64,000 nt of DNA from Duganella sp. OV510 (GCF_900100205.1 NZ_FNEQ01000001.1:186001-250000), one strand, 5' to 3'. Numbered from the stretch's first letter, positions 1 through 8,925 are shown. Notes: generated by a model not told the origin, from the letters alone. Program-made: numbers and translations.

Positions 1-503
1 CCCGCGCCGCCGGGGTACGCCATGTGCTGGAACTCGGCGCCCGCTGGCTGGCCTTCACCGATGCGGACACCGTGGTGTCGCCAACATGGCTTTCCGCACA
101 GTTGCAGCTCAATGTCGATGTGGTGTGCGGCACCGTAGCGGTCAGCGACTGGTCGCCGCACCGGTACAATGCCAGCACACTCTGTGAATACTTCAATAAC
201 AGTTACACGGACGCCGACGGCCACCGCCACATACACGGCGCCAACATGGGCGTATCGGCCAATGCCTACCTGCGTGCTGGTGGCTTCGCGCCACTATCGT
301 GCAGCGAAGACGTAGCGCTGGTCGAGGCATTGCAACGCACTGGCGCGCGCTTTGCCTGGAGCGCGGCGCCCCGCGTCACCACCAGCGCCCGTTGCGATGC
401 CAAGGCGCGCGGCGGCTTCGGCGACACCCTGCTACGCTATGCAGAAAGCGCCCGCGCCGTGCTGAAAGCAGCAACAGTTGCACCATTGGCAACACGGGTT
501 TGA
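1..503 (+). CDS. Glycosyltransferase family 2, 3' part only
   Basis: The reading frame is already open at the left edge (first full codon at base 3) and stops at 503, so about 166 C-terminal residues are visible and the start lies upstream of the window. The segment has the GT-A metal/nucleotide-sugar motif FTDADT, followed by HGANMGVSANAYLRAGGF and SEDVAL, the usual order of GT2 acceptor-site and ED catalytic motifs. It should transfer a sugar from a nucleotide donor to an unknown acceptor. No membrane segment is visible in this part. The acceptor and pathway cannot be told without the missing upstream genes. Confidence 0.8.
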   Translation, partial: RAAGVRHVLELGARWLAFTDADTVVSPTWLSAQLQLNVDVVCGTVAVSDWSPHRYNASTLCEYFNNSYTDADGHRHIHGANMGVSANAYLRAGGFAPLSCSEDVALVEALQRTGARFAWSAAPRVTTSARCDAKARGGFGDTLLRYAESARAVLKAATVAPLATRV

Positions 504-619
504 CGCCGCCGCCGCAAAATATCGTACTATTGCTGCTTAGGACGTAGCCAGCCAACCGCCGCCACGCATTTTTATAGCAGTCGAGCAGGCCGATGGCGGC
601 CGCAAAGGAGTCCTTGTTC
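500..619 (+). promoter_or_regulatory. mntH promoter and structured 5' leader (possible metal riboswitch relative)
   Basis: TTGACG (500-505) and TACTAT (525-530), 19 bp apart, could form a promoter. The leader that follows holds GGACGTAGCC (540-549) and several self-complementary stretches, for example ACCGCC against GGCGG just before the ribosome-binding site. GGACGTAGCC loosely recalls the GGGGAGTAGC signature of the yybP-ykoY manganese riboswitch, which often precedes Mn transport genes, but the match is imperfect and the leader is short. The promoter call is tentative and the riboswitch idea weaker. Confidence 0.3.
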
Positions 620-1945
620 ATGACGCCACCCGTAATATCCGCGCAGCTGGAGCCATCCAGCGAAGGCGTCAACGGCCAGCGCAGCGTGGCGATACGCCAG
701 CACGGCCCATGGTGGCGGCGCTTCCTCAGCTTCATCGGCCCCGGCTACCTGGTGGCGGTCGGCTATATGGACCCCGGCAACTGGGCCACCGACCTTGCCG
801 GCGGCGCCGCCTACGGCTATTCGCTGCTGTGGATTATCGGCCTGTCCAGCTGCATGGCGATGCTGCTGCAAGTGCTGACGGCGCGCCTTGGCATCGTCGC
901 CCAGGCCGATCTGGCGCAGTTATGCCGCCGCCATTCCTCGCGCCGCTCGGCATTCTGCCAATGGCTGCTGTGCGAAATCGCCATCTGCGCCTGCGACCTG
1001 GCCGAGGTGATCGGCACCGCCATCGCCCTCAAGCTGCTGTTCGGTATTCCGCTGAGTTACGGTGTGATCCTGACCGCGCTCGACGTCTTCGCCATCCTGT
1101 GGCTGCAACAGCGCGGCTTCCGTTATCTGGAAGCGTTCGTCATCGCGCTGCTGGCGGTAATCTTCATCTGCTTCGGCATCAACCTGCTGCTGGCGCAGCC
1201 GGAATGGCGCGCTGTGGCCGAGGGCTTCATACCGTCGGCGCAAACGGTGACCGATCCCGGCATGCTATACCTGGCCATCGGCATCATCGGCGCCACCGTC
1301 ATGCCGCACAATCTGTACCTGCACTCGTCCACCGTCCAGACGCGCCGCTTCGAGACCAGCGATGCCGGCAAGCGCAAGGCCATCTCCTTCGCCACCGCCG
1401 ACATCATTGTCGCGCTGGGCCTGGCCTGCCTGGTCAACGCCGCCATCCTGATCACCTCGGCGGCGGTGTTCCACACCACCGGTAACGCGCACGTGGCCGA
1501 CCTGGAGGAAGCCTATCAACTGCTTGGCCCGCTGACCGGCACCGCGCTGGCCAGCATCCTGTTCGGCGTGGCGCTGCTGGCGGCCGGCCTCAGCTCCTCG
1601 GTCACCGCTACGCTGGCCGGGCAGATCGTCATGGAAGGTTTTGTGCAGATCCGCATGCCGCCCTGGGCACGTCGGCTGACCACCCGCTCGGTGGCCATCG
1701 TCCCGGCGCTGGTGGTAACGCTGGCGTATGGCGACAAGGGCGTCACCAGCCTGCTGCTGCTCAGCCAGGTCATCCTCAGCATGCAACTGCCGTTTGCCAT
1801 GTGGCCGCTGATCCGTTACGCAAGTGACCGCAATATCATGGGCAGCTTCGCCACGCCGCGAGCCATCACCTGGCTAGCCTGGACCATGATGGCGGCCATC
1901 GTCAGCCTCAACGTCATCATGGTCACGCGCGCGCTGGCCGGCTAA
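620..1945 (+). CDS. mntH: Nramp-family divalent metal (Mn2+) transporter MntH
   Basis: 441-residue polytopic inner-membrane protein that imports Mn2+ (and Fe2+) with protons. The Nramp signatures are intact: DPGNWATD in the first helix and [10 protein letters not shown] in helix 6, whose Asp, Asn and Met bind the metal. About 11 hydrophobic segments are visible, as in the family. I place the start at ATG 620 rather than the in-frame ATG at 593 because AAAGGAG sits 9 bases ahead of 620. The gene stands alone between a glycosyltransferase and a stress-protein operon; its leader may be regulatory. Confidence 0.93.
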   Translation: MTPPVISAQLEPSSEGVNGQRSVAIRQHGPWWRRFLSFIGPGYLVAVGYMDPGNWATDLAGGAAYGYSLLWIIGLSSCMAMLLQVLTARLGIVAQADLAQLCRRHSSRRSAFCQWLLCEIAICACDLAEVIGTAIALKLLFGIPLSYGVILTALDVFAILWLQQRGFRYLEAFVIALLAVIFICFGINLLLAQPEWRAVAEGFIPSAQTVTDPGMLYLAIGIIGATVMPHNLYLHSSTVQTRRFETSDAGKRKAISFATADIIVALGLACLVNAAILITSAAVFHTTGNAHVADLEEAYQLLGPLTGTALASILFGVALLAAGLSSSVTATLAGQIVMEGFVQIRMPPWARRLTTRSVAIVPALVVTLAYGDKGVTSLLLLSQVILSMQLPFAMWPLIRYASDRNIMGSFATPRAITWLAWTMMAAIVSLNVIMVTRALAG

Positions 1946-1998
1946 ATCCCCCTTGCCGGCCTGTCAACTGGCCAGCGCAATAATTTATATGGGGAAAT

Positions 1999-2012
1999 TT
2001 GATCCAGATCAT
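1999..2012 (+). promoter_or_regulatory. FNR-type binding site upstream of the usp-fnr operon
   Basis: TTGATCCAGATCAT matches the FNR consensus TTGAT-N4-ATCAA at nine of ten defined positions. Its centre (2005.5) would be -41.5 for a start near 2047, the usual class II activator geometry, with a weak -10 around 2033-2040 ahead of the stress-protein ATG at 2068. Because two FNR proteins are encoded just downstream, this may be an autoregulatory or operon-activating site. The match is seen; binding is inferred. Confidence 0.65.
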
Positions 2013-2067
2013 AAAAATTGTCGATCAGCTTTGATAGCCTGACAACGGACATCACAAGGAGATCATC

Positions 2068-2910
2068 ATGACGTACAAAACCATCCTGGTTCATGCCGAC
2101 CTTTCACCGCACGCCGCGTCGCGTTATGCGGTGGCTTGCCAGGTCGCCCTTGCCCACGAGGCTCATCTGGTCGGCGCCGCCTTCACCGGTCTGGCGCAAG
2201 ACGCCGCCCGCAACGCCGCCTTCGCCTATGGCGCGGTGCTGGCGGCTGCCGATATCGAATCGGTGACCGCCGCCAGCCTGAAGGCACTGGACAATTTCAT
2301 TGCCAAGGCTGACATCAGCGGCGTCGCCTACGAACGCCGCATCAGCGATGACGATTCCGAAACCGGCATGGTGCTGCAAGCCCGCTATGCCGACCTGCTA
2401 GTGTTGAGCCAGAGCGATCCCGAGTTGACCGGCCCCGATATCCTGCTCAAGCTGCCGGAACACCTGGCGCTACATGGCAGCCGTCCGGTGCTGCTGGTGC
2501 CCTACGCCGGCCGCCACGACCACATCGACCAGCACGCGCTGGTGGCCTGGGACGGCAGCCGCGCCGCCACCCGCGCCGTCACCGACGCGCTGCCGCTGCT
2601 CCGCCGCAGCAAACGCGTGACGCTGGCGGTGTTCAACGCCCAGACCCAGTACGGCACGCACGGCGAGAATCCGGGCGCCGACATCGCGCTGTTCCTGGCC
2701 CGTCACGGCGTCAACGTCGAAGTGACGCAACAGCACACGCCGTCCGGCCTGGACATCGGCAATGCCCTGCTGTCGCTGGCCGCCGACATTGGCGCCGACT
2801 TGCTGGTGATGGGCGCCTATGGCCATCAGCGCTGGCGCGAAATCGTGCTGGGCGGCGTAACGCGCCGCATCCTGCAGTCGATGACGCTGCCGGTACTGAT
2901 GGCACATTGA
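2068..2910 (+). CDS. Tandem-domain universal stress protein (UspA family)
   Basis: 280 residues with two Usp domains in tandem (about 1-145 and 150-280). The second carries the ATP-binding type signature GADLLVMGAYGH followed by VLGGVTRRIL; in the first the equivalent glycine loop is poorly conserved. AAGGAG lies just upstream of the ATG. It heads a tight operon with two FNR-family regulators (10-bp gap to the next gene) and has an FNR-type site in its promoter. Two-domain Usps of this kind are commonly induced under low oxygen; that role is inferred here from context. Confidence 0.88.
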   Translation: MTYKTILVHADLSPHAASRYAVACQVALAHEAHLVGAAFTGLAQDAARNAAFAYGAVLAAADIESVTAASLKALDNFIAKADISGVAYERRISDDDSETGMVLQARYADLLVLSQSDPELTGPDILLKLPEHLALHGSRPVLLVPYAGRHDHIDQHALVAWDGSRAATRAVTDALPLLRRSKRVTLAVFNAQTQYGTHGENPGADIALFLARHGVNVEVTQQHTPSGLDIGNALLSLAADIGADLLVMGAYGHQRWREIVLGGVTRRILQSMTLPVLMAH

Positions 2911-2920
2911 GCGGGGTGGC

Positions 2921-3619
2921 ATGGGTATCGATTCTTACCGCAGCAATTGCGACCGCTGCATCCACATGCACCTGTGTGAAGGCACCGCCGCCAACGACCA
3001 GATCGCCGGACACCGGATGCGGGTGCGTCGTCACGACGCCCTGTACCGCACCGGCGAGTCGCCCGGCAACCGTATTTACTGCATTCGTTCCGGCAGCTTC
3101 AAGCTGGTGATGAACCGCCCTGGCGATGACGAACAGGTGATCGCCTTCGCCATGGCGCCGGATTTTCTGGGACTGAACACGCTCGGCGCAGCCGGCCACA
3201 CGGCCAGCGCCGTGGCATTGGAGGATAGCGAAGTGTGCGTCATCGATTGGGATCGCCAGGCTTTCCGCGGCCGCCGTCAGCCGATGCAGCGCAACGGCCT
3301 GCACGCGCTGCTGGCCGACGAAATCCGCCGCGCCCAGCAAGCCACGCTGCTGCTACACCACACGCACTCGCGCCAGCGCATGGCCGATCTGGTGCTCAAC
3401 CTGTCGCAGGCGTATCACAGCAACGGCTATTCGGCGCGCCGCTTCCGGCTGCCGATGTCGCGCTGCGATATCGCCAGCTACATCGGTGTCAGCGCCGAAT
3501 GCGTCAGCCGGCTGATCGACCAGTTCCGCCGCAAAGGCATGCTGCAACTGCACCGCCGCGACCTTACCCTGCTGGACACGGACGCGCTGCAACGCACGGC
3601 CGCCGGCGTGGAGAACTAA
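2921..3619 (+). CDS. fnr: FNR-type [4Fe-4S] oxygen-sensing transcription regulator
   Basis: 232 residues: cyclic-nucleotide-binding-like sensor domain, dimer helix and C-terminal winged helix. The N-terminal cysteines Cys10-x2-Cys13-x5-Cys19 have the same spacing as Cys20/23/29 of E. coli FNR, and Cys106 in EVCVIDW aligns with Cys122, so all four cluster ligands are present. The recognition helix GVSAECVSRLIDQF keeps the Glu-x2-Ser-Arg set that reads TTGAT half-sites. It should dimerise and activate or repress genes when oxygen is low. It lies 10 bp after the stress protein and 1 bp before a second FNR-type gene. Confidence 0.88.
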   Translation: MGIDSYRSNCDRCIHMHLCEGTAANDQIAGHRMRVRRHDALYRTGESPGNRIYCIRSGSFKLVMNRPGDDEQVIAFAMAPDFLGLNTLGAAGHTASAVALEDSEVCVIDWDRQAFRGRRQPMQRNGLHALLADEIRRAQQATLLLHHTHSRQRMADLVLNLSQAYHSNGYSARRFRLPMSRCDIASYIGVSAECVSRLIDQFRRKGMLQLHRRDLTLLDTDALQRTAAGVEN

Positions 3620-3620
3620 G

Positions 3621-4379
3621 ATGGGCAACCGACTCCGCCTGGTGACCGACAGTGTGGCTGACAGCATTCGTCGCTGCCAGGCCTGTCCGCTCAACGCGCT
3701 GTGCCTGGACGAGGCGCCATCCGGCTCAGCGCCGCCGCAACAGCCTTGCCTGGAGCAGCGCTGCATGCACCTGACCGGTGGCGAACACCTGTTCCGCGTA
3801 TCCGACGAGGTGGACCAGCACCTGCACATCATCCGCAAGGGCGATATCAAGCTGTACCAGCATGGACGGGACGGTGGCCAGCACATTATCGAATTCCTCG
3901 GCCCCGGGGCCTGGATCGGGCTGGAATCGCTGAACGAAGACCAGCGCCACGCCGGCGCCGTGGCGCTGACCAATTGCGAGATCGCCAGCGTGCCTTACGC
4001 GATGCTGACCTCCTTGCTGGACCGCCAGCCACGCAGCGCCGAAGCTTTCGGCCAGCTACTTAGTGGCACCATCGCCCGTCACCAGCAGCATGCCGCCATG
4101 TTGCGCAGCACCTCGGCGGTGCAGCGGGTGGCGCAGTTCCTGCTGCACCGGCTGGAGCAGGCGCAAGCAGCGGCGCAGGACATGGCACGGGCGACCTTGC
4201 CGATGTCGCGTCAGGACATCGCCGATTATCTGGGCTTGACCTCGTCGACGGTCAGCCGTTGCCTGAGCGCGTTGCGTCGCCGCGGCTGGCTGAGCATGGG
4301 GCAGCGCGCCTTCACGCTGCCGGGACGGGAGGATGTGGAGCTGGTGGCGGCGGGCGCGCCGCTGGCGCTGGATGATTGA
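3621..4379 (+). CDS. Second FNR-type regulator with altered recognition helix
   Basis: 252 residues of the Crp/Fnr family. Cys19-x2-Cys22-x5-Cys28 and Cys119 (in TNCEIASVPY) match the four FNR cluster ligands, so it probably also carries an oxygen-labile [4Fe-4S] cluster. In the recognition helix (LTSSTVSRCL) the Ser-Arg pair is kept, but the Glu of the FNR Glu-x2-Ser-Arg motif is replaced by Ser, so its DNA target may differ from TTGAT. Extra Cys43 and Cys48 lie in the linker. It starts one base after the first fnr and probably is co-transcribed. It ends 11 bp from the convergent hemerythrin gene. Confidence 0.85.
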   Translation: MGNRLRLVTDSVADSIRRCQACPLNALCLDEAPSGSAPPQQPCLEQRCMHLTGGEHLFRVSDEVDQHLHIIRKGDIKLYQHGRDGGQHIIEFLGPGAWIGLESLNEDQRHAGAVALTNCEIASVPYAMLTSLLDRQPRSAEAFGQLLSGTIARHQQHAAMLRSTSAVQRVAQFLLHRLEQAQAAAQDMARATLPMSRQDIADYLGLTSSTVSRCLSALRRRGWLSMGQRAFTLPGREDVELVAAGAPLALDD

Positions 4380-4390
4380 AGCGCTTTAGC

Positions 4391-4843
4391 TCAGGTGGGA
4401 ACCGGACGGCGGCGCGGGTTCAGACGTGCCGCCGGCACGTCATCCTGGCCGGCCGGGGCACCATGGGCGCGGCCGGCCATCTGCAAGGCGATTGCCAGCG
4501 CGGTATCGGCGGTTGCCAGGTGCACCTGGAACCACGGCAAAATCAGCGCCGCCACCTTGCGGCCGGCGCCGATATCGCCCGGCGTCAGGCCGTGCAGCGT
4601 GGCCAGTACGCGCGCGTGCTGTTCGCGATGGCTGCGGGTGGCCGGATAGTCGATCGCATCCATCAGCTGTTCCTCGACGCGGAAATCGTCCTCCAGGCAC
4701 TCGACCAGCGCGGCCAGATTGTCTTCAAAGTCCTGGTCCGGGCCATTCAGCAGTACGTTGATCTGCTCGGCCAGCGCTTCGTGCGCCTCATCAAACAAGG
4801 GGATGCCAAGCACCATATCGGCGCTCAACGCTTGGGTGTCCAT
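4391..4843 (-). CDS. Bacteriohemerythrin-like protein with one substituted iron ligand
   Basis: 150-residue single-domain protein of the hemerythrin family, which binds O2 at a di-iron site in a four-helix bundle. Visible ligand candidates are His21 (FDEAH), Glu57, His72 and His76 (SHREQH), His108 and Asp113 (WFQVHLATAD). The normal HFxxEE motif reads DFRVEE, so the first His is Asp53. AGGAGA precedes the ATG. It is read divergently from the acyltransferase gene, with an FNR-type site between them. It may store, carry or sense O2 or NO; altered chemistry is possible because of Asp53. Confidence 0.8.
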   Translation of the reverse strand: MDTQALSADMVLGIPLFDEAHEALAEQINVLLNGPDQDFEDNLAALVECLEDDFRVEEQLMDAIDYPATRSHREQHARVLATLHGLTPGDIGAGRKVAALILPWFQVHLATADTALAIALQMAGRAHGAPAGQDDVPAARLNPRRRPVPT

Positions 4844-4911
4844 GGTTTTCTCCTGGTGGCTTTAGTTACTTTTAGCTACTGCTACTATGCCCAAGCCGGC
4901 CTGGCAAATCC

Positions 4912-4925
4912 ATGATCCAGGTCAA
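4912..4925. promoter_or_regulatory. FNR-type site between divergent hemerythrin and acyltransferase genes
   Basis: ATGATCCAGGTCAA matches TTGAT-N4-ATCAA at eight of ten positions. Counted on the minus strand its centre lies 41.5 bases upstream of a predicted start at 4877, and the exact -12 to -7 window (4889-4884) reads CATAGT, close to TATAAT, which supports hemerythrin as the controlled gene. On the plus strand a TATAGT (4957-4962) would place the site near -50. Confidence 0.55.
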
Positions 4926-4993
4926 GCCAATGCCGCAAAAACCAGCGCGCATGGCGTATAGTGTGGTCTGCCTGTCATTGCCGAGAACGTATC

Positions 4994-7672
4994 ATGGACC
5001 TGCACTACCTTAGCCCGCTGTTCGCGCCCAAATCCATCGTGGTGTTTGCCGGTCCGCCGGACCAGCCGGAACGCCAGACCGCCTATGGCCGCAGCGTCTG
5101 CGCCCAGCTGCGCGATGGTGGCTATGACGGTGTCCTGAGCTTCCTCGATGTCAGCATGACCGGCACGCTGGCCGACCTGGTGCAGTCGCGTGCCGACCTC
5201 GCGCTGATCGCCCTGCCGCACGAAGAACTGGCGTTCGCGCTGGAAGTGGCCGGCCGCATCCAGTGCAAGTCGGCGCTGATCGTTTCATCTGGCGTATCGC
5301 CGGCGCTGGCGGCCGAATTGCAGGCGATCGCCCGCAAGCATGACCTCAACCTGCTCGGGCCGAACAGCCTGGGTTTCCAGCGTCCGCGCCTCAAACTGAA
5401 CGCCGGCGTGGCCGGCAAGCTGGCGCAAAGCGGCAGCCTGGCGCTGATTTCGCAGTCCGGTGCGCTGACGTCGGCCATCCTGGACTGGGCCGGCAGCAAT
5501 TCGGTCGGCCTGTCGGCGGTGGTCTCGCTGGGCCCCAACACGGCGGTCGACCTGGCGCAGACCCTGGACTTCCTCGCCACCGATCCGGCCACCGAGAGCA
5601 TCGTCATCTACATGGAAGGCATCACCGACGCCCGCCGCTTCCTGTCGGCGCTGCGCGGCACGGCCAACACCAAGCCGGTGGTCATCATCAAATCCGGCAA
5701 CGCGGCGGCTTCCTCGCGCGCCGCCGCCACCCACTCCGGCATGCTGATCGGCAGTGACGAAGTGTTCGACGCGGCGCTGCGCCGCACCGGCGCGGTACGC
5801 GTATCGACCTTCGTGCAGCTGTTCTCGGCCGCCAAATGCCTGGCCTCGCGCTACCGCCCGGTCGGTCCGCGCCTGGCCGTCATCAGCAATGGCGGCGGCC
5901 CCGGCGTTCTGGCGGCCGACTGGCTCAGCAAGCTGGGGCTGCAACTGGCCCGGCCCGGCGACGCCACCGCCACCACGCTGACGGCGGAACTGCCGCAACA
6001 CGCCACGCTGACCGACCTGGTTGACCTGTCCGAGGAAGCCGGCGCGCAGCATTACGCCGCCGCCATCCGCGCCTGCGCCGCCGATCCGCAGGTGGATGGC
6101 CTGCTGGCGATTTATTCGCCAAAACTGGATGGCGACCCGCTGGCCGTCGCCCAAGGCGTCACTGACGCCGCCAAGGGCCTGGGCAAGCCGTTGCTGGCCT
6201 GCTGGATGGGCGACGAGCGCGTGGCGCCGGCGCGCCACCTGATCGCGCAATCCGGCCTGGCCAACTTCCGCACACCGGAAGCGGCGGTCGACGGCTTCGG
6301 CAACATCGCCGCCTTCTACCAGAACCAGCAGCTGCTGCAGCAAACGCCGCCGCCGCTGTCGCAGCTGTCCAAGCCTGACCTGGAAGGCGCACGCCGGCTG
6401 GTGGAAAGCGTGCTGGCCGAGCGCCGCAGCGTGCTGACCGAAATGGAATCCAAGGCGCTGCTGGCGGCTTTCCACATCCCGATCACGCCGACCATGCCGG
6501 CGCGCAGCGCCGCCGAGGCGCAGCTGATCGCCGCGCAGCTGGGCTATCCGGTGGCGCTGAAGATCGATTCGCCCGACATCCCGCACAAATCCGAAGTGCA
6601 AGGCGTGGTGCTGAACATCGCCGACGCCGCCGCGCTGAGCGCCGCCTATGGCGACATGCTGGCCAATGTGCGCCGCCTGCAACCAAATGCTGCCATCAAC
6701 GGCGTTACCGTGCAGCGCATGGCCGGCAAGCGCGATGGCCGCGAGCTGTATATCGGCGTCGCCAGCGATCCGCTGTTTGGCCCGGTGATCGGTTTCGGCG
6801 CCGGCGGCACCATGGTCGAGCTGCTCAACGACCGCGCAGTCGAACTGCCGCCGCTGAATCCCTTCCTGGCACAGCGCCTGATCGACCGCGCGCGCGTTGC
6901 CGCCACGCTGGGCGAATGGCGCGGCGCACCTAGCGTCGACCGCCAAGCCATTGAACACATCCTGCTGCGCGTGTCGGAGATGGTGTGCGAACTGCCGCAG
7001 CTGCGCGAACTGGACATCAATCCGCTGATCGTCGACCAGTTCGGCGTGCTGGCGGTGGATGCGCGCGTGGTGGTTGGCGTGGCGCCGCCGTCAGCGCAGC
7101 GCTACGACCAGCTGGCCATCATGCCCTACCCGGCCAACTACGCCAGCGTGTGGCCGATGCGCGGCGGCGGCGAATACACGCTGCGCCCGGTGCAACCGAC
7201 CGACGCCGAAATGCTGCAAGCGCTGGTGCGCGGCCTGTCCGACCAGTCGCGCTACAACCGCTTCGCCTCGTCGCTGCGCGAGCTGTCGGCGCAAATGCTG
7301 GCGCGCTATTCGCTGATCGATTACGACCGCGAAATGGCGCTGGTGGCGGTGCTGACCACGCGCACCGCCGACGATGACGGCAGCTTCACAGAGACCGAGC
7401 AAATCATCGGCGTCTCGCGCTACATCGCCAATCCGGACCGCAGCAGCTGCGAATTCTCGCTGCTGGTGGACGACAAATTCAGCGGCCAGGGCCTGGGCAC
7501 GCGCCTGATGCTGGAGATCATGGACGTCGCCCGCGACCGCGGCCTGAGCGAAACCGTCGGCCTGGTGCTGCGCAAGAACCGCCCGATGCTGAAGCTGATG
7601 GCCAGCCTCGGCTTCCAGATCCTGCCCTACGACGAAGACCCCGACTTCCAGTTATGCAGCAAGGCGTTATAA
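4994..7672 (+). CDS. NDP-forming acyl-CoA synthetase domain fused to GNAT acetyltransferase (Pat/PatZ-like)
   Basis: 892 residues. Order: CoA-binding fold (about 5-130), succinyl-CoA-synthetase-like domains (about 140-460), ATP-grasp domain (about 485-710, with IPHKSEVQGVVL), then a C-terminal GNAT domain (about 730-892, acetyl-CoA loop GQGLGTRLMLEI). This is the architecture of PatZ/YfiQ protein-lysine acetyltransferases. His247 in ATHSGMLIGSDEVFDAA corresponds to the phosphorylated His of ADP-forming acetyl-CoA synthetases and is retained. I chose ATG 4994 over an upstream GTG (4961) because the core fold starts there. It is divergent from hemerythrin and may respond to FNR. It could acetylate proteins, make acetyl-CoA, or both. 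Confidence 0.85.
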   Translation: MDLHYLSPLFAPKSIVVFAGPPDQPERQTAYGRSVCAQLRDGGYDGVLSFLDVSMTGTLADLVQSRADLALIALPHEELAFALEVAGRIQCKSALIVSSGVSPALAAELQAIARKHDLNLLGPNSLGFQRPRLKLNAGVAGKLAQSGSLALISQSGALTSAILDWAGSNSVGLSAVVSLGPNTAVDLAQTLDFLATDPATESIVIYMEGITDARRFLSALRGTANTKPVVIIKSGNAAASSRAAATHSGMLIGSDEVFDAALRRTGAVRVSTFVQLFSAAKCLASRYRPVGPRLAVISNGGGPGVLAADWLSKLGLQLARPGDATATTLTAELPQHATLTDLVDLSEEAGAQHYAAAIRACAADPQVDGLLAIYSPKLDGDPLAVAQGVTDAAKGLGKPLLACWMGDERVAPARHLIAQSGLANFRTPEAAVDGFGNIAAFYQNQQLLQQTPPPLSQLSKPDLEGARRLVESVLAERRSVLTEMESKALLAAFHIPITPTMPARSAAEAQLIAAQLGYPVALKIDSPDIPHKSEVQGVVLNIADAAALSAAYGDMLANVRRLQPNAAINGVTVQRMAGKRDGRELYIGVASDPLFGPVIGFGAGGTMVELLNDRAVELPPLNPFLAQRLIDRARVAATLGEWRGAPSVDRQAIEHILLRVSEMVCELPQLRELDINPLIVDQFGVLAVDARVVVGVAPPSAQRYDQLAIMPYPANYASVWPMRGGGEYTLRPVQPTDAEMLQALVRGLSDQSRYNRFASSLRELSAQMLARYSLIDYDREMALVAVLTTRTADDDGSFTETEQIIGVSRYIANPDRSSCEFSLLVDDKFSGQGLGTRLMLEIMDVARDRGLSETVGLVLRKNRPMLKLMASLGFQILPYDEDPDFQLCSKAL

Positions 7673-7762
7673 AAACAGCTACACACAATCTCCACACTTC
7701 CCACACATAACCTGCAAACCGGCTGGTTAAGCTAGTCGTTTTGTTCGTACGTGGGAAAGACT

Positions 7763-8911
7763 ATGGAACTCAAGAACTGGCCGCTATTGCTGGCCGTGCT
7801 GGCATTGGCAGCCTGCTCCAAAGGATCGCAGCAGGCCGGGGAAAAAGCGCCGCCGCCAGCGGTGACGGTGTTGGCGCTGAAGGCAGCGCCGGTCACGCTC
7901 ACCGATGACCTGCCCGGTCGCGTGGCGGCTTTCCGCACCGCAGACATCCGCCCGCAGGTGGGCGGCATCGTGCTACGCCGCCTGTTCGAGCAAGGCACCG
8001 AGGTACAGGCCGGCCAGCCGCTGTTCCAGCTCAATCCCGCGCCGCTGAAGGCGGAATTCGATACGGCAGCAGCCTCCTTGCAGCATGCGCAAGCCACGCT
8101 GGCGCGCGCCGGCCGTCAGGCCGAGCGCCTGCAACCACTGATCGACGCCGATGCCATCAGCCGCCAGGCCTATGACGACGCCGTCTCCGACCGCGACCTG
8201 GCCGCCGCCAACGTTGCCCAGGCCAAGGCCACGCTGGAACGCAAACGTCTCGATCTGGCCTTCACCACCGTGCAGGCGCCGATCAGCGGCCGCATCGGCC
8301 AGGAGCTGGTGTCGGAGGGTGCGCTGGTCGGCCAGTCGGATGCCAACCCGATGGCGCGCATCCTGCAAATCGATAAGGTGTATGTCGACGTGCGCCAGCC
8401 GGCGTCCATGCTGTCATCACTGCACGCGATGCGCGAAGCTGGCAAGCAGCCGGCGGTCATCCTGTCAGCCGACGGCCAGCCGTACAAGGTTGACGCCAAA
8501 GTGCTGTTCGCCGACCTGAACGTGGACGCCGGCACCGGCGACGCCACCATCCGCATTCTGGTCGAGAATCCGGACCGCGCGCTGTTGCCCGGCATGTTCG
8601 TGCGTGCCCGCATCGCGCGCGCCGCGCCGACCGATGCGCTGATGGTGCCGCAGCAGGCGGTACAACGCACCGCCGACGGTCACGCCAGCGTGTGGACAAT
8701 GGATAAAACCGGCAAGGCCAGCCAGCGCGCCGTCACCGTCGGTGACGTCATCAATCACCAATATCTGGTGCGCACCGGCCTGGCGGCTGGTGACACACTG
8801 GTGGTGGAAGGCCAGGAGCACCTGCGGGAAGGCGTGCACGCCAAGCCGCAGCCATGGAAAGCGCCGGCCCAGGTGTCGGCCGCCCCTGCTCCCACCCCTG
8901 CCGCAAAATGA
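7763..8911 (+). CDS. RND efflux periplasmic adaptor lipoprotein (AcrA/MexA type)
   Basis: 382 residues with a lipoprotein signal ending LALAACSK (Cys about residue 15), then barrel-sandwich halves (PQVGGIVLRRLFEQGTEVQAG and APISGRIGQELV), a central coiled-coil hairpin (about 90-165), and beta-barrel plus membrane-proximal domains ending in VEGQEHLREG. It links the inner-membrane pump to the outer-membrane channel. GGGAAAGA precedes ATG 7763; a GTG at 7751 is an alternative. It is the first gene of a pump operon, 14 bp before the permease. Confidence 0.92.
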   Translation: MELKNWPLLLAVLALAACSKGSQQAGEKAPPPAVTVLALKAAPVTLTDDLPGRVAAFRTADIRPQVGGIVLRRLFEQGTEVQAGQPLFQLNPAPLKAEFDTAAASLQHAQATLARAGRQAERLQPLIDADAISRQAYDDAVSDRDLAAANVAQAKATLERKRLDLAFTTVQAPISGRIGQELVSEGALVGQSDANPMARILQIDKVYVDVRQPASMLSSLHAMREAGKQPAVILSADGQPYKVDAKVLFADLNVDAGTGDATIRILVENPDRALLPGMFVRARIARAAPTDALMVPQQAVQRTADGHASVWTMDKTGKASQRAVTVGDVINHQYLVRTGLAAGDTLVVEGQEHLREGVHAKPQPWKAPAQVSAAPAPTPAAK

Positions 8912-8925
8912 TAAGGACTGTGTAG

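Noticed and set aside
1946..1998. GGCC-containing stem after mntH considered as a terminator
   Set aside because: Stem interrupted by a mismatch and no T-run follows.
5285..6958. 557-codon open frame on the minus strand opposite the acyltransferase
   Set aside because: Low-complexity Arg/Gln/Ala/Gly-rich translation with no motif; a shadow of GC-biased third positions in the real gene.
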